A stretch of 64,000 nt of DNA from the NCBI RefSeq assembly GCF_000208745.1, contig NC_030855.1:13657854-13721853 (forward strand), in the 5' to 3' direction. Every line of letters starts with the position of its first letter. The first letter of the stretch is position 1. Origin of the DNA: Theobroma cacao. Its lineage: Eukaryota; Streptophyta; Magnoliopsida; Malvales; Malvaceae. Under the pieces are notes generated by a model. That model saw nothing but the letters and a program-made list of their open reading frames with translations. It had not been told where the DNA came from and did not search any database. Both the position numbers and the translations under genes were made by a program. Shown piece by piece: positions 39,171 to 51,045 of the stretch.

Positions 39171-40125
39171 CAAGCTTAAGATCATTTTTGAATAATTCTT
39201 GTCTTTGTCTTGATCATTTTATATACTAGATTGAATTCAAATTCACCTTTCTAAATTTGTGTTTAGAACATAACATAAATGAAAATTGATATTAACTTAG
39301 AACTTTTAATAGAAAACTATATGACTGTGTAATCAATTCATAAGTTAATATTTATAATACCGATCACCTAACAAAATGAACAATAATATTATTCATATAC
39401 TATGTTGAGCCCAAATAAGGAAACAAAAAATTAGTAAACTGGTTTAAGCATACTCATATAGGGGGACAGGATTTACATAAAACCTATTCAGCAAACTGAT
39501 ACCGAATATTAACAAATTATTAAACATATTCAACAAAACCAAATTAAAACCAAAAAAAGAAAAATAAAACTTCATACTAACAAGATTTATAGCAATTAAC
39601 CATTCTCCAACAACCTAAATGAAATGGGAGATTTTCACCATGCCGTCCTCCCTCTGCATCTAGTGCCACCTTGCGCTGATTCCATGGAACCTCTATCTTC
39701 ACATTCAGTCACAATGAAATTTCTCTCAAATTCAAAAACTCTAGAGTAAGAAAGAGAGAAGAGGTTGGGAAAAACCTAGAGGCAAATGAAATTTCTAAAA
39801 GGTATTAAGAAATTGTGATTTGAAAGGAGGGAAAGTGAGATGATTTTGTTGCTATGAATAAGAGAAATTAGAAATTCAATTTTTGTTTTTTGGTGACAAA
39901 AGAATGAGGATTTAAAATTCGGGGACAGGGAATAAAGAAGTGTTTGGGCAAAACTCAACAAAAATATTTGAATGAATAGAAAATGATTTTTTTTTCAACC
40001 CTTTAGCTCCCACCAACAAAATACACTTTATTAGTATAATTAAATGAAAGTATTTAAGTGTTAGTTAAAAATATTTAAATGCATTAATTTAAGTGCAACT
40101 AAAGTCTCAAAATGTTGTGGTGACA

Positions 40126-41788
40126 ATTAGTAAGTGAGGATTATTTGACCCAAAATAAAAACTCAAAAGCTTAATTAAATGCAATGAAAGGATAGGGATT
40201 AATTGACTTTTTTTATATTGGTTAAGGACTTATTTTCGTATTTAGACAAAAATAATTATGGGATCTTATCGTAAGTATTGGGGCTAATCTCATGAATTGT
40301 TTTTTCAGAAAAGGTTTATTTTTAAATAATTATCACAAATATAAAAATAATAAATAATGGAAATAGAATAAGATGAAATAAGTTTTAATTATAAGGAAAA
40401 TAAATCTTAATCGATAAAAAATTCATAATTCTTTAAACATAAAGTTTTTAAATGGAATTTTTAATAAAGGTTACAAATAATAACTTCTTTAAATTTTTTA
40501 GGTGAAACTAATTGTGGGACCTTGCCATAATTGTTGGGGGTAATCTCATAAATTTTTTTTATAAAAAAAATTACTATTTAATAATTATCACAAACATGAA
40601 ATAATAATAAATAAAAACATAAAGTAAATTAGGAATAGAGCCACAATATTCATGTTTTAGTGTCACAAACATTTAATTTAATTTAAAAGCAAATAAATAA
40701 AAATTCTCCAATGATGGAATTTCGAGAAGGTTATAAGTGATAACTTCTTAAAATTTCCAAGTAAGAGATTTTTCTTAAATTCGGCCAAAAGTGATGGAGT
40801 CTTCAAGCAATATTTCAATTTCAAAGAGTTTTTCTTTATTAAAAAAAAAGTAAGATGAAGGAAAATAATGAAAAGAATTAAAATAATAAAATAGAAAATA
40901 GGTAAAGGAAATAAAATTGAATATTGAACTAAAATTTGTTTAAAAAGGTTAACAGATAATATATGATTAATTATATATCAATTTAATGAGCGTTATGAGG
41001 GTATGAATACCTTTCTCACACATAACTGTGCTCTCAAACTTAATCTCTTCCATAGACCGAAACCTATTCTTTTAATAAATCTATTCGAATTTAAGATCTC
41101 ATTAGAAAAATTAAATTCCCCTTAACTAGTCAATCGCACCTAAATAAAAAAATTTATAATCACTCCTCTTTACATCAAACAGTTGAATTTAAAAACTCAC
41201 ACGTTGCGACAATCAATATTTATAAATGATAGTGACTTTTGGAGACTTTCAGATAATTTCAAATGCAAGGGAGATCAATGAGTTGGATTCAATCTCAAGG
41301 CTGTAAAGCAGTGAGAAATTTGGTATAAGCATAAACAAAATAATGGAAGGGTGCTCACATAGAAAGAATGGTTATGAAAATCGTATCATACTAAGTGATT
41401 AGGTGATTTTCAAACTCAAAAGTTGAGACCAAGTGGTCGATCCCTAGTGCAAGAACGACTATGAGCTTTGCTTTCATCAACTCTCAGATTATTGATCTTT
41501 CATTCTTGTTCTCTTTGTTCTATTTCATTTATGACCTTTTCATTTTGTTTCGTGCCAAGGGATTAGTGCAACAAATACTGCTTCCTGCCATGATACTTGA
41601 AAACTTGGATGAAAAAGAAAAAAGAGATAAAATAAACAAAGCGATGACAAGTAAGTTTCGCATGTTCTGTTATTGGTAGTATCAATCGATTCACTTTGCC
41701 AACTTGCCAAAAAGGATTTTCATGATGTTGTAATGAATGTAACGTAACTATGTAAGCTTAGTATATCAATTTTTAGTGTAAACATTAT
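40126..41788. other. AT-rich intergenic stretch with a diverged tandem duplication
   Basis: No gene is recognised. An open frame at 41461-41679 has no domain and no supporting context. The duplication at 40255-40760 is listed separately. Confidence 0.45.
40255..40760. repeat. Diverged direct duplication, about 250-bp unit
   Basis: Two adjacent units, about 40255-40509 and 40510-40760, share blocks such as GGGGCTAATCTCATGAATT/GGGGGTAATCTCATAAATT, TAATTATCACAAA and TAATAACTTCTT/TGATAACTTCTT in the same order. Confidence 0.6.
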
Positions 41789-41968
41789 TGCAACAGAGAA
41801 ATTTTATATTTCAAAATTATGTATTGTTAGAGAGGTGACAACTCTAATTATATTCATAATCTAACTCAAACTAATTAATAGTATTGTAATCTAATTAGCT
41901 AACTAGCGAACCAACAATACTGTATTCTAACTTTATTATTGAAATATTGAATTTGTACAATTATCTCA
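41789..41968 (-). repeat. 3' LTR of the TRIM
   Basis: Starts TGCAACAGAG and ends ACAATTATCTCA. Aligns with 42349-42535, sharing AATTATGTATT, CTAATTAGCTAAC and GGATTTGTACAATTAT-like blocks. Confidence 0.8.
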
Positions 41969-42334
41969 AACTTAAGGCGGTATCCTAAATGCCAACTTGA
42001 GTTTGAAAACCAAGTCAAATTAAATCTTGAAACCAATTAGTAGCTGCATGATGATCCCAAGTTGCATCCAATCTTAGACCCACATATCGTAGTTCTTTTT
42101 CATCAAACAATTGCAATTGACTTAAAAACTTACAGAAGTGTAGATGTGACGAAACACTCGACAAAACATGTGGTAGATTACATGATAGAGCACGTAGCAA
42201 ATTACAACACATCACAGACAATTGACAACCAAATGATGTGGAAACTAACGTGTCAAACAAGTTGATGGGTCGAAGTCATTAATACATGGGCAACTGGCAC
42301 ATGAAATAGGAGTTGTCAACGTGACACCTAGGGT

Positions 42335-42348
42335 GGCTCTAATACAAT
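42335..42348 (-). other. Primer binding site of the TRIM
   Basis: Minus strand TTGTATTAGAGCC next to the 5' LTR, compared with the usual TGGTATCAGAGCC of plant TRIM and Copia elements. Confidence 0.7.
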
Positions 42349-42535
42349 GTTACAAAAAGAGATATTGTATTTCGAAATTATGTATTATTACAAGAGTGAA
42401 TAAGGTATATATAGGGTTAATCTTATTCATAATTTAACTCTAATTAGCTAACGGTGTAATGGTCTAAGTAGCTAAATAGGGAATCATAGTATAATATTCT
42501 AACAGAATTATTGGATTTGTACAATTATATTAACA
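42349..42535 (-). repeat. 5' LTR of the TRIM
   Basis: Starts TGTTACAAAA and ends ATTATATTAACA, directly followed by the target duplication ATTAT. Confidence 0.82.
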
Positions 42536-42540
42536 ATTAT

Positions 42541-43333
42541 ATCAACTTGAACATCTGAAATGAACAAATTCTAGATTGTGATTAAATTGTTAATGTACCT
42601 TTCATCCATATCAATCTGTAAGTGAATGCACTCGTTGTCAAAAAAAATATCAAGAGGAAGAGGACAAAAGAGAGAGAAAAAAATAAGGAAAATACAATTT
42701 TTTTGAAGATGCGAAGTTTCATTTAAGAGAGAGAGAGGGAGAATATTCCTCACAGGGTGGAGAAACTCAACTCCAATACGGAGCAGTGTCACTTAAGAGC
42801 TACTACTTGTTACATCACAGTTGTAAGAAAATGAGAGCAAAAATAAAGTATGGCGATTGTTAAATATTGTATTGCCTTTGCTTGCATCGAATTAGCAGCC
42901 GCCGGTAGAGACTTTCTACCTAAAAAGGCACGTTAAGTGAACCATCATGCTTGTAAGCAAATCTTTTTTTTTTTTTTTTTTTTTGAAGATCTTATGCAGT
43001 GCAATCACCATTGTGACTCACAGAATGAAAACAGATTCATTCTACCCTGTAAGTTAATGACCAAACTATAACAACAAACCTTGTCCAAGAACAAGGGCTT
43101 CACAGCCTTTGACTACATGAATCCTTTTCCATGGTTTTGATCTCTCGACTGACACATTGTAGCAACCTAACAAGTAACATGATGCTCAAGACCGATAAAT
43201 TAGAAGATTTTCAAAAATAAAATGGAAATGAATTAGTATAACAGAACATGTCAACAGCTACAATGAAAAGAATTAGTTATAAGGGATAACTTAGGTCCAG
43301 CTGTAGCAAGAGTTTCACTAAGCAAACTCCTTG
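42541..43333. other. Region downstream of the shikimate dehydrogenase remnant
   Basis: No gene recognised. It contains a T-rich run at about 42965-42984 and probably the former 3' untranslated region of the pseudogene at 43334-44281. Confidence 0.4.
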
Positions 43334-44281
43334 TTATGTATTTCTTGCCAAGACATCCCTAATGAGTTGTTTTGGTGCTGCAATAGATAAATGAAACAAA
43401 GATCATGAGATGAAAACAAAGACTATGAATAGATTAGTAGAACAAGAATCTGGGGTAGAGAATTCTTTGAATCCGGTCAATCATTGGCTTCATCTTACCA
43501 GGCAAACCAGTGAACATCTCGAACTGTACAAATGCTTGATTGATGAACATCTGCGTTCCATATACAATAGTGGCTCCAGACTCCTGTGCTTCTCTTAGGA
43601 GTCTGGTTAACTTTGGAGTGTAAACGGCATCAAAGACCAATGAGTAGTGTTTCAAAGCTTCCTTGGATACGGGTGTCTCATCAATTCTTGGTTTCATTCC
43701 AACAGATGTAGTATTAACCAGATCCAGGTGTTGCACCACTGGATGCTCTTAATCCCTCTTCAATAGCTTCAATAGCTCCAAGGTAGTCAATATTGTAACC
43801 AATCAATTTGCCATCAGTTCTTCTCTTGATCATGCAACTAATTTGCTCCTATTGACTTGGCAACGGGATCAACCTCATCACAGCATTTAGGTCCACCCTC
43901 CTTGTGAGGAATACTATAGCTGTATCCAGCAAAATCAGGAGATGAATAAGTGGTGATGAAGTTTGAGACATTGTCAACCAACAAAGGTAGATATATTCCA
44001 TTGAAACTGGTGGATCTAAATGCTGCATTGTAGAGGAAAGGACTGTTGCTGTGACCAATAGGATTTCCAATAACACCATGTACTTTGGTATCAGGTCCAA
44101 TATGCCTCATATTGTATAAATCCAACAATTCCTTCACGGTTGGTTGCCCAGGGGCTGTATTACTCCTGCCTCAAGTGTACTAAAAGTGAGAAACCCCCCA
44201 AATTTTGCAGCAAGGATCCTTGACATCAAACCCCTCTCACCCATAACAGGTCCTATCATTGGGACTTGAGACAGGGAAACT
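43334..44281 (-). pseudogene. 3' part of a dehydroquinate dehydratase/shikimate dehydrogenase gene, decayed
   Basis: The intact bifunctional plastid enzyme of plants performs steps three and four of the shikimate pathway. From the left of the gene, 44281-44159 encodes the end of the dehydratase domain (VPMIGPVMGERGLMSRI, FGGFLTFSTLEAGV), after an AG acceptor. The shikimate-binding part follows (GNPIGHSNSPFLYN, with the Ser-x-Ser motif) and IPHKE with the catalytic Lys. A frameshift occurs near 44160, an extra base near 43845-43850 breaks the frame at KSIGA, and the NADP-binding Rossmann core is deleted near 43740. The C-terminal part (NTTSVGM, HYSLVFDAVYTP, GATIV) continues to 43499. A GT-AG intron (43378-43498) joins a last exon (43334-43377) ending APKQLIRDVLARNT. 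Retained introns point to a genomic duplicate. The dehydratase N-terminal part is absent. A functional copy must lie elsewhere. Confidence 0.9.
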
Positions 44282-44529
44282 AGTAAACAAATCTATAAAC
44301 TGATATAGATAATATCCCCTCAGTCTTTCATCTTCTGATTGTTATTAAAACCGACTGCAACATATATGGAGACATCTATTTATCAGGAAGCAGCAGCTCC
44401 TCTCGTTCCTGGTTCCCAATATCAACGGCAATGAATCAAATTACCTTGAAATTCAAATAGTTAACAAGTCCCTTACCGTTCTTCAAGCATTGGCTTTCGT
44501 TTCTTCAGCGTCATTTTCTTTACCTATAT

Positions 44530-44957
44530 ATATACTGGATTATTATAGAAAATAAATTTGTAGTCGTCACTAACAACATCATAACCAAACCCAAATCTAA
44601 GTTCGCAAGTCCAAAATCATCTGCAAGTTTTGATAATACTCAATGCTTCTTGTTGGATTCCATAAAGCAAATACATCCTAAACTGAAATCATTCAAAGCA
44701 AGCAAGCCACGACCTAGATGGCTACTAAAATGGATAATACAGTCGAATCATATTACCTAGTGACACCAGGTTTGTATGAGAATGAGGCTGAGATAGGAGC
44801 TTGTCTTGAATGAGTACTGGTTGAGATGGAGCTTGATCAAATAAGGGCTGTCAATTAGAGAGCACCATAACTTGGGAAAGCATCTCAAGGGCAGGAGATT
44901 CTTAACAGGCAGACGGCTTAATTCCGCCTTGACAATATCCAATGGTAGCTTCAACAT
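44530..44957 (-). pseudogene. F-box protein gene remnant (F-box with associated domain)
   Basis: The minus-strand frame from 44957 begins MLKLPLDIVKAELSRLPVKN and continues LLPLRC and WCSLIDSPYLIKLHLNQ, a clear F-box of the plant SCF ubiquitin-ligase type. The frame stops after 66 residues. Downstream, in shifted frames, pieces of the associated domain remain: LGRGLLALN near 44710, ALWNPTRS near 44665 and FGFGYDVVSDDYK near 44590. Intact relatives are about 350-400 residues, so this is a shrunken, frameshifted copy. It ends less than 0.3 kb before the shikimate dehydrogenase remnant and starts about 0.5 kb past the STRAP stop codon. Confidence 0.82.
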
Positions 44958-45490
44958 TGATGCTCAAATGAAGTAATCAAGAATGTTATTATTAAAAAGG
45001 CTTTAACCAAATGGTTTTTCACCAAAGTAACAAACCGCACTTTTTAAAGAAAGCTCAGGAAATAAACCTCAGAAACCTGTATCCCTTTGAAACCATAAGG
45101 CCTTTACTTCTTCAATTAGGGACTCCATTACCCATTTTCTCCCCCATTTCCAAAGCCACATTCCAAATTCCGAACTAAATCGGAGATCTAGTTTCTATTT
45201 ATACAGCCATCAAATCCCTGAATCAATAGTGGAAATCTGTTAGAAATCTACAGAGATATCGCAACTTCTTAGAGATTTAACAGCATTGACCACATTAAGG
45301 GAAACAAGAGGTTCACAGGCTTCTTAAAAATTGAAAACTGAACTAGAAAAAAAGATACAAGGAAATTTGGAAGGAAAGTCATTTTTTTTTCATAGAAAGG
45401 ACGAGCACAAAAGACACCCACAATTCTACAACCCAACAAGCAAGCTGAAACAAAAACTTGTCGAATGCCTTTGACAAACTAAAGACCATG

Positions 45491-48400
45491 TCATGCATCT
45501 GTAGCCTTATCCCTCTCCCCGGTTTTCCCTTCCCTGCCGATATGAAGGCCGCTCTCAATCTTACAAGTGACCTCATCAGCCACAGCCTTCACTTTCCCAC
45601 TAGGTCCATTTCGAGGAACTGAATCATTCTCTTCATGATTCACCAAGCCTATCTGCCATATTCTAATGGTACCATCTTCAGATCCTGAAGCATAGGATTC
45701 CCCTCCAGGTGAGAAACGTACACAGTGGACAGGACCATGGTGACCCTTGTTGCAACCTACACGCATAAAGCACAACACGATTAGAACTCTTACCACTATG
45801 ACAAACACCAACAAAGGAAACATCATCTAATCAGTTCTATGCGCTACATAAAAACTATTAAGCACAGGCCACCTGCTATTCTAATGGGATCTATCCTTTA
45901 TATTTCTCAGATTTTTTTTATTTTTTTGACTTGCAGCAAAGCTATCATTTGAGTTTTTGTTACATGGAGTATTAAAGAACACATTATGATGCACTTTCAT
46001 AGGGCACCCAAACACCATCTGAACATGAGATCTAAATATTTAAAATAAACAGCATTCAGCAGTAACTAAACATTGCCAAGTATCAAAAAGCTAGACAGCC
46101 ATTCAAAGACAATGATAAAATGATCGCATTAGCTATTATTGAAGCCTTCATCAATATTGTTGCTCATCTCACAATATCAAGGGGCACCTACCAATCTCTT
46201 CTCCAGTATGGAAATCAAACACATGGACCCACATGTCTTCTCCTCCAGCAATGAACTTATTGCCATGCTTTGGTTCCAATGAAGCTGATTCTACATTGCA
46301 TGGCATGTAGTAGCTTTTAACCAATCCAAAACTAATAAGAGCAAATACACGTCAGCAGCCATGGTGTCAAAAGAACAGAGTCTGCAAAAGTAGTCCAGCT
46401 CAAAACTTACTGATTTGCATCCCAAAACTTAACAGTAGATCCATCAGCAGTGGTTATATAGCGACCATCCTGACTCACTTCAGCACTGGTGACAGGTGAT
46501 TTGGTCTCAAGTGTTTGAACAATTTTGCCACTTCTTAAATCCCACAACCTATACAGTTAAGTTTACAGGTAACAAGGTTTAGGAAGTCAAGTAGACAAAC
46601 ATATCACTGCTATAGTAAAGATAAAGACAGTATAAATGGATGTCTTACCACAAATTTCTTTTATTAAATTTTTAATAAACTAATGCATCAAAGGTTCATA
46701 AAACCTCCAAAACCATCCAATATGGTAGACATGTGTGTGTCTATATATATTTATATATATATATATAGAATACGTGATCAATAAGTCAATAAACTAAACT
46801 GAGATCTCTCATTTGTTCTTTTTCTTAACTTTCCTAAATTCCATCAAGTATCTAGGAAAAATTACAGCTGACTAAAAAACAATTTATGAAGTCAATCACC
46901 GAATGGTGGGACCAGCATTTTCTTCAGCTAAGTAAACTCAACCCAAGGAATGTTCTGTAATAAGGATGCATAAATGCAAAGTGCCCAAAAATTTCCATGC
47001 TTGACTTTTAAACTTAAGAAACAATGTGCATCCATTAAACTAATGACAACACATGCAGATAATAGTCCACCTATAAGACACCTTATCTCAAAGTCCTCAA
47101 GTGACACAATACTATTTCAAGACATATATGATACCTGTGACAAATCAAATATCTTGTCTAAAACAAACTCCTAACTTGAAAAAGAAATCATATCAGTTGA
47201 ACAAAATCATACCTAACACCACTAGTATCAGTACAAGAACTTAAGATGGTCTGGTCACTGTGGAGCCATGCAACAGTTCGAATTGAACCAGGAGAATTAC
47301 CCACTTCTCTTGGCAGTGCATCTGGACGATTCAAATCAAATATTCGAAGAATTTTCTCAAGTCCGCCCGTAGCTAGAAGGTGTGTATCCTGTACAAATAA
47401 TAATTTACTCAGATGTAAATTAATTGCAATCTAAACTCATTGAAGAGTTTATTAATGAACCAGGAATGTAAGTGCAAGAGGCAAGAAGTTAATTGCAATC
47501 TAAATTCACTATTATATATTAAATAAAACCTACATTTAAAAATATGTGAAGGTCCCATGAAAAAAAAAAAACCATTAAAAGACTCTGCAACTTTAGTCCA
47601 ACAACAAGAAGAAATACAACCTTCTTGCAATAATGTCTAAAGCAAAGAAAAAAGTAGTGCTTATATATTATCACAAAATTAAGTTGGTCATGGGAAATAA
47701 ATCTGATATACTTGTTAGCCCACAATGGGCACTACATAAGCATTAAATGCAGATCTATAGTTATAATAAAAGGAAAAAAAAAAAAAGAAATATTCCAATG
47801 GAAAAATAATTAAGTACTACCTCTGAAAAGGAACATGCTCGAACAATATGCTTGTGTTCAAAAGAGTGCAATTCATCTCCGGTCAATGCATCCCATAATT
47901 TCCTGGAAATATTGGAGGAAAATAATAAATCCCACATCTCAATTACCATCATTACTGACAATTATACTACAAGGGAGAGAAAGAGAGAATAAGAAGAAAA
48001 GCTTCATACATATATAATTCCTTATTTTCTATACTTAGAATGGTAATTGCACTTTGGTAATAATGCCATTTTAGAAGAGATCTCCAGAAAAGGTTATAGT
48101 AGATATCTTTTAATCATTAATACAATTAGCATAAGTGAATCAACTGAACTTACCAAATACAAAAATTTCTAACACACCTGACATAACCAATCACATAGAG
48201 CATAGATTTTTCATGCTGCATGTGTGTGTGTGTGTGTGTGTGTTTTCATCTCAGAAAACATCAATGTTACTACATAAAGAAAAAGAGAGCAATTCTTCCA
48301 ATGGCAATCATGCTCTTCTTTTTACTTAATCAACATAGTGAAGAAAAAAAAACAATTTGCAAAGCCAACACTCAAGCTCACTAACATACTTCCCCTCACA

Positions 48401-49475
48401 ACTAGTTAATGAGGGATAAAGGGCCCCGATAGCCCACAAGGATGAGGTCCCTTTTTCTTGATATAAATGCAAACGGAGAAGGAAAATTCCGCAGCCCCCC
48501 CCCCACCCCAAAAAAAAAAAAAAAAAAAAATTGGTGATTTTTTTCTGAATAAAATTACATACGCAGAAAAATCAGCCGAAGCAGATGCAGCACGTAACGC
48601 ATTGGTATCCAGGCAGGAGCTCCATACTGCACCCTTGTGTCCTTCAAATGTGCCAATCCAATCTCCAGTCTCCCCATTTCTTAACATTGGACTGGAATCT
48701 GCATTTACAATGCATCATCAGAAATAGGTTTATAAACAGAACAGTTGAACAGAGTAAATCCACATCACAACATGCAAACACACTCATTGTCATCTACTTC
48801 TAAGAAAATAGTAATTAGAAAATGTTATCATAGCAATATTACCGAATTGATCTACCTAGAAAACCTATAAAAATGGATTACAGCAGAACAAATGATCAAC
48901 AAAAAAATGAAAGCAAGCCCCATAAAAACCTGATTGCAAAATGATCATTCCATTTCAAGTGATAGAACAAAGAAAACTTACAGTTCCTTACAACAAAACA
49001 ATAGCTAAACGCTAACTCAACATAATCCTACTTCAAGACTGTACCACCGTTTAGTATTCACATAACTACAGGACTACTTAAGAATTTGCAGTTCAATCTA
49101 ATAAGAGTAAAATGATCACAGCATAACTAATCAAAGAAAACCCAGTTCAAAACGTTAAATAATAAATTCAAAACTAAAAAACATATGATCCACAACAGAG
49201 TAATTCAAAAAAAAAAAAAAATCCAAACCCAATCCAACATTCATGTCACTGGATTCAAATACAAAGATGATTATACCAAAATGATCACTAAAACAACATT
49301 CTAAAGAAAACCCAAATTTAAAATTGGTAGGAATCAATCAAAATTTAAAAGCCATACCTTTACTGGCACTGATAAGAAAGAAGCCATCAGGGGTGATGGG
49401 GCTGTAGAACAAATCAACCACCGGTCTTGAATGCCCGTGGCACACTAATGGTACGGCCGCCTTTCTCTTCTCCAT
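45491..49475 (-). CDS. STRAP-like WD40 repeat protein, seven exons
   Basis: Exons on the minus strand: 49475-49358, 48698-48563, 47902-47821, 47388-47213, 46548-46411, 46331-46192 and 45756-45491. All introns are GT-AG (79 to 664 bases). They join to 1056 bases, 351 residues plus TGA, with no frame break. The start ATG has G at -3 and +4. The protein opens [20 protein letters not shown] and shows WD40 blades throughout, for example [56 protein letters not shown] and [10 protein letters not shown], then a charged C-terminal tail. Length and sequence match plant serine/threonine kinase receptor-associated protein (STRAP) homologues. Animal STRAP inhibits TGF-beta signalling and joins the SMN complex; the plant role is not readable from sequence. 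A beta-propeller scaffold is expected. This is the only apparently intact gene of the window. Confidence 0.93.
46738..46770. repeat. AT-rich microsatellite in STRAP intron 4
   Basis: TATATATATTTATATATATATATATAG-type run inside the intron between exons 4 and 5. Confidence 0.85.
48220..48242. repeat. (TG)n microsatellite in STRAP intron 2
   Basis: About eleven TG units between exons 3 and 2 of the STRAP-like gene. Confidence 0.95.
48495..48531. repeat. Poly-C/poly-A tract in STRAP intron 2
   Basis: A run of C followed by CACCCC and about 20 A, about 30 bases from the exon 2 donor site. On the transcribed strand it is poly-T then poly-G. Such tracts are prone to sequencing and assembly error. 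Confidence 0.9.
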
Positions 49476-51045
49476 TTCTCCAAATTAACAACAACGACGA
49501 TGACGGCGAAAACAACAACAGTGAAATCAAAAACTCAACAAAAAAATTATTAAATTAATCCTTTTAGATCAAATTTTGCAAAATGAAGGGAACAAAAGGA
49601 AAAAGGACCAGACTTTTTTTTCTTACTGTTAACAAAAATGCGTCAATATTGCAAAACTGGACTAAAACACAATTGTTCTTGTCAGAATTTATGATACTTA
49701 AGACAATAAAAATCTTTTTTTATTTGTTAATTAATTATAAGAAGGGGATAGAGAGGAAACCCTAATTGTAGGGTTCCATTTTTCCTTTTCTTCAATGATG
49801 TTGGAAATGTTTTAAAATGCTAGAATAATGTACATGTTTGTCTATGGAAAATCAAAATTATTTTTTATTTATTGCAAAATACAGAAAATAGAAAAAAAAA
49901 ATATCGAAAGGATATCTATAAATACATATAAGGGCTTTCAGGGCAGGGAAGGACGGGGAGAGGAGACCGTTTTATAGTAGCTTTAGATTTTGGCATTTTG
50001 TTGGTTTTGCAAATAAAGGTTTCTATTTTGGGTAATGTAAATTTTAGCACTTCTTTTCAATTTTTAACCCATCTCACCAGCAAAAATATAATATCATGTG
50101 CAATTGAGTAACTCAACTCTAATTTGGCCCAATTTAAGAATTAAGGAATGCAAACAAGTTGTTGTTATATGGGTATCCGTAAGTACTCGACTCAATAACA
50201 TAAGATTCGGGGTACCTTAAATTATAAGATGAGTTCGAGTATGATTTTTAATACTTAGGTTCATGTAAGTTTCGAGTATCACTTTTAGAATACCCTAATC
50301 TCAAACTCGATTATATGATGTTTGATGTTATCTTAATATATACTACATTTGAATATGATGTTTGATACTATATTTTTAAAGTTTTTATGTTGTTTTATTG
50401 TTGTGTGAGTTATTTTAAAATTTTTTATGGCTTAAATTTTAATTTTTAGTAAATTGTATATGAAGAAATGTAAAATATATTAAGGTTTCGGGTTCCGATT
50501 ATTAAACAAGTATCATATACAAAAAAAAAATTCTTGTATAGTTAGGTATTTAACAAATTCGGAGATTTAATGAATAGTATTATAAATTTGTTTTTGGATA
50601 ATGTTTTACAATTTTATCTGAATTTTAATAAAATTCAAATACTTTGATAGTTAAACGATATCAAAGTTGAGTATCTCAATGATAACAGACACCTTACCCA
50701 ATCAATCTTAATTTAATTAATTCCATATTCAATTAAGAGAGGAAGGAAATAGAAAATAACATATTGAAAATTTAATGACAAAAAAGAATTGAAAGGATCT
50801 CAACAATTTCATTGTGGTGGAAGGAATACTCCCGTGCATATCAAACCAAACCTTCAAGAAAGTAATAAACCTTTCTTAAAAATGATAAAAATTTAATTAT
50901 ATTAGCTCATTTCAACATATTCAAATAAAATAATTTAAAACTTGTAGAAGCGGTTGAGTGGTGGCAATTGATCAAGTCAAGATAGATGATATTAAACTTG
51001 GATTATTTGTGATCATTAATGTTCATGTCATTTAAAGTTGGAATT
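49476..51045. other. Upstream region of the STRAP-like gene
   Basis: No other gene is recognised. It should hold the 5' untranslated region and promoter of the minus-strand gene starting at 49475. AT-rich runs are frequent, so no single TATA box can be singled out. The remainder up to 51045 is AT-rich and featureless. Confidence 0.4.

Larger units (their letters stand above)
36838..40122. mobile_element. Non-autonomous CACTA (En/Spm-type) DNA transposon
   Basis: The left end is CACTACAACATTTT and the right end is AAAATGTTGTGGTG, inverted repeats differing at one base. A 3-bp target duplication ACA flanks both ends (36835-36837 and 40123-40125), the size expected for CACTA elements. Subterminal repeats of GCAACCTTA/GCAGCC type lie within the first 250 bases, as in this superfamily. 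At 3285 bases and without a transposase frame it would depend on a related element. It carries a kinase-like gene fragment at about 39010-39170. Confidence 0.82.
41789..42535 (-). mobile_element. TRIM (terminal-repeat retrotransposon in miniature)
   Basis: Two direct repeats of about 180 bases (41789-41968 and 42349-42535) flank about 380 internal bases. The target duplication ATTAT is perfect (41784-41788 and 42536-42540). Just inside the right repeat the minus strand reads TTGTATTAGAGCC, a near match to the initiator-methionine tRNA primer site. This makes the right repeat the 5' LTR and sets the orientation. There is no coding capacity. Total length 747 bases is typical of TRIMs, which need enzymes from other elements. 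Confidence 0.87.

Noticed and set aside
48406..48727. Open frames on both strands near the poly-C/poly-A tract
   Set aside because: They overlap STRAP exon 2 and its intron; splice sites and protein similarity show only 48563-48698 is coding.
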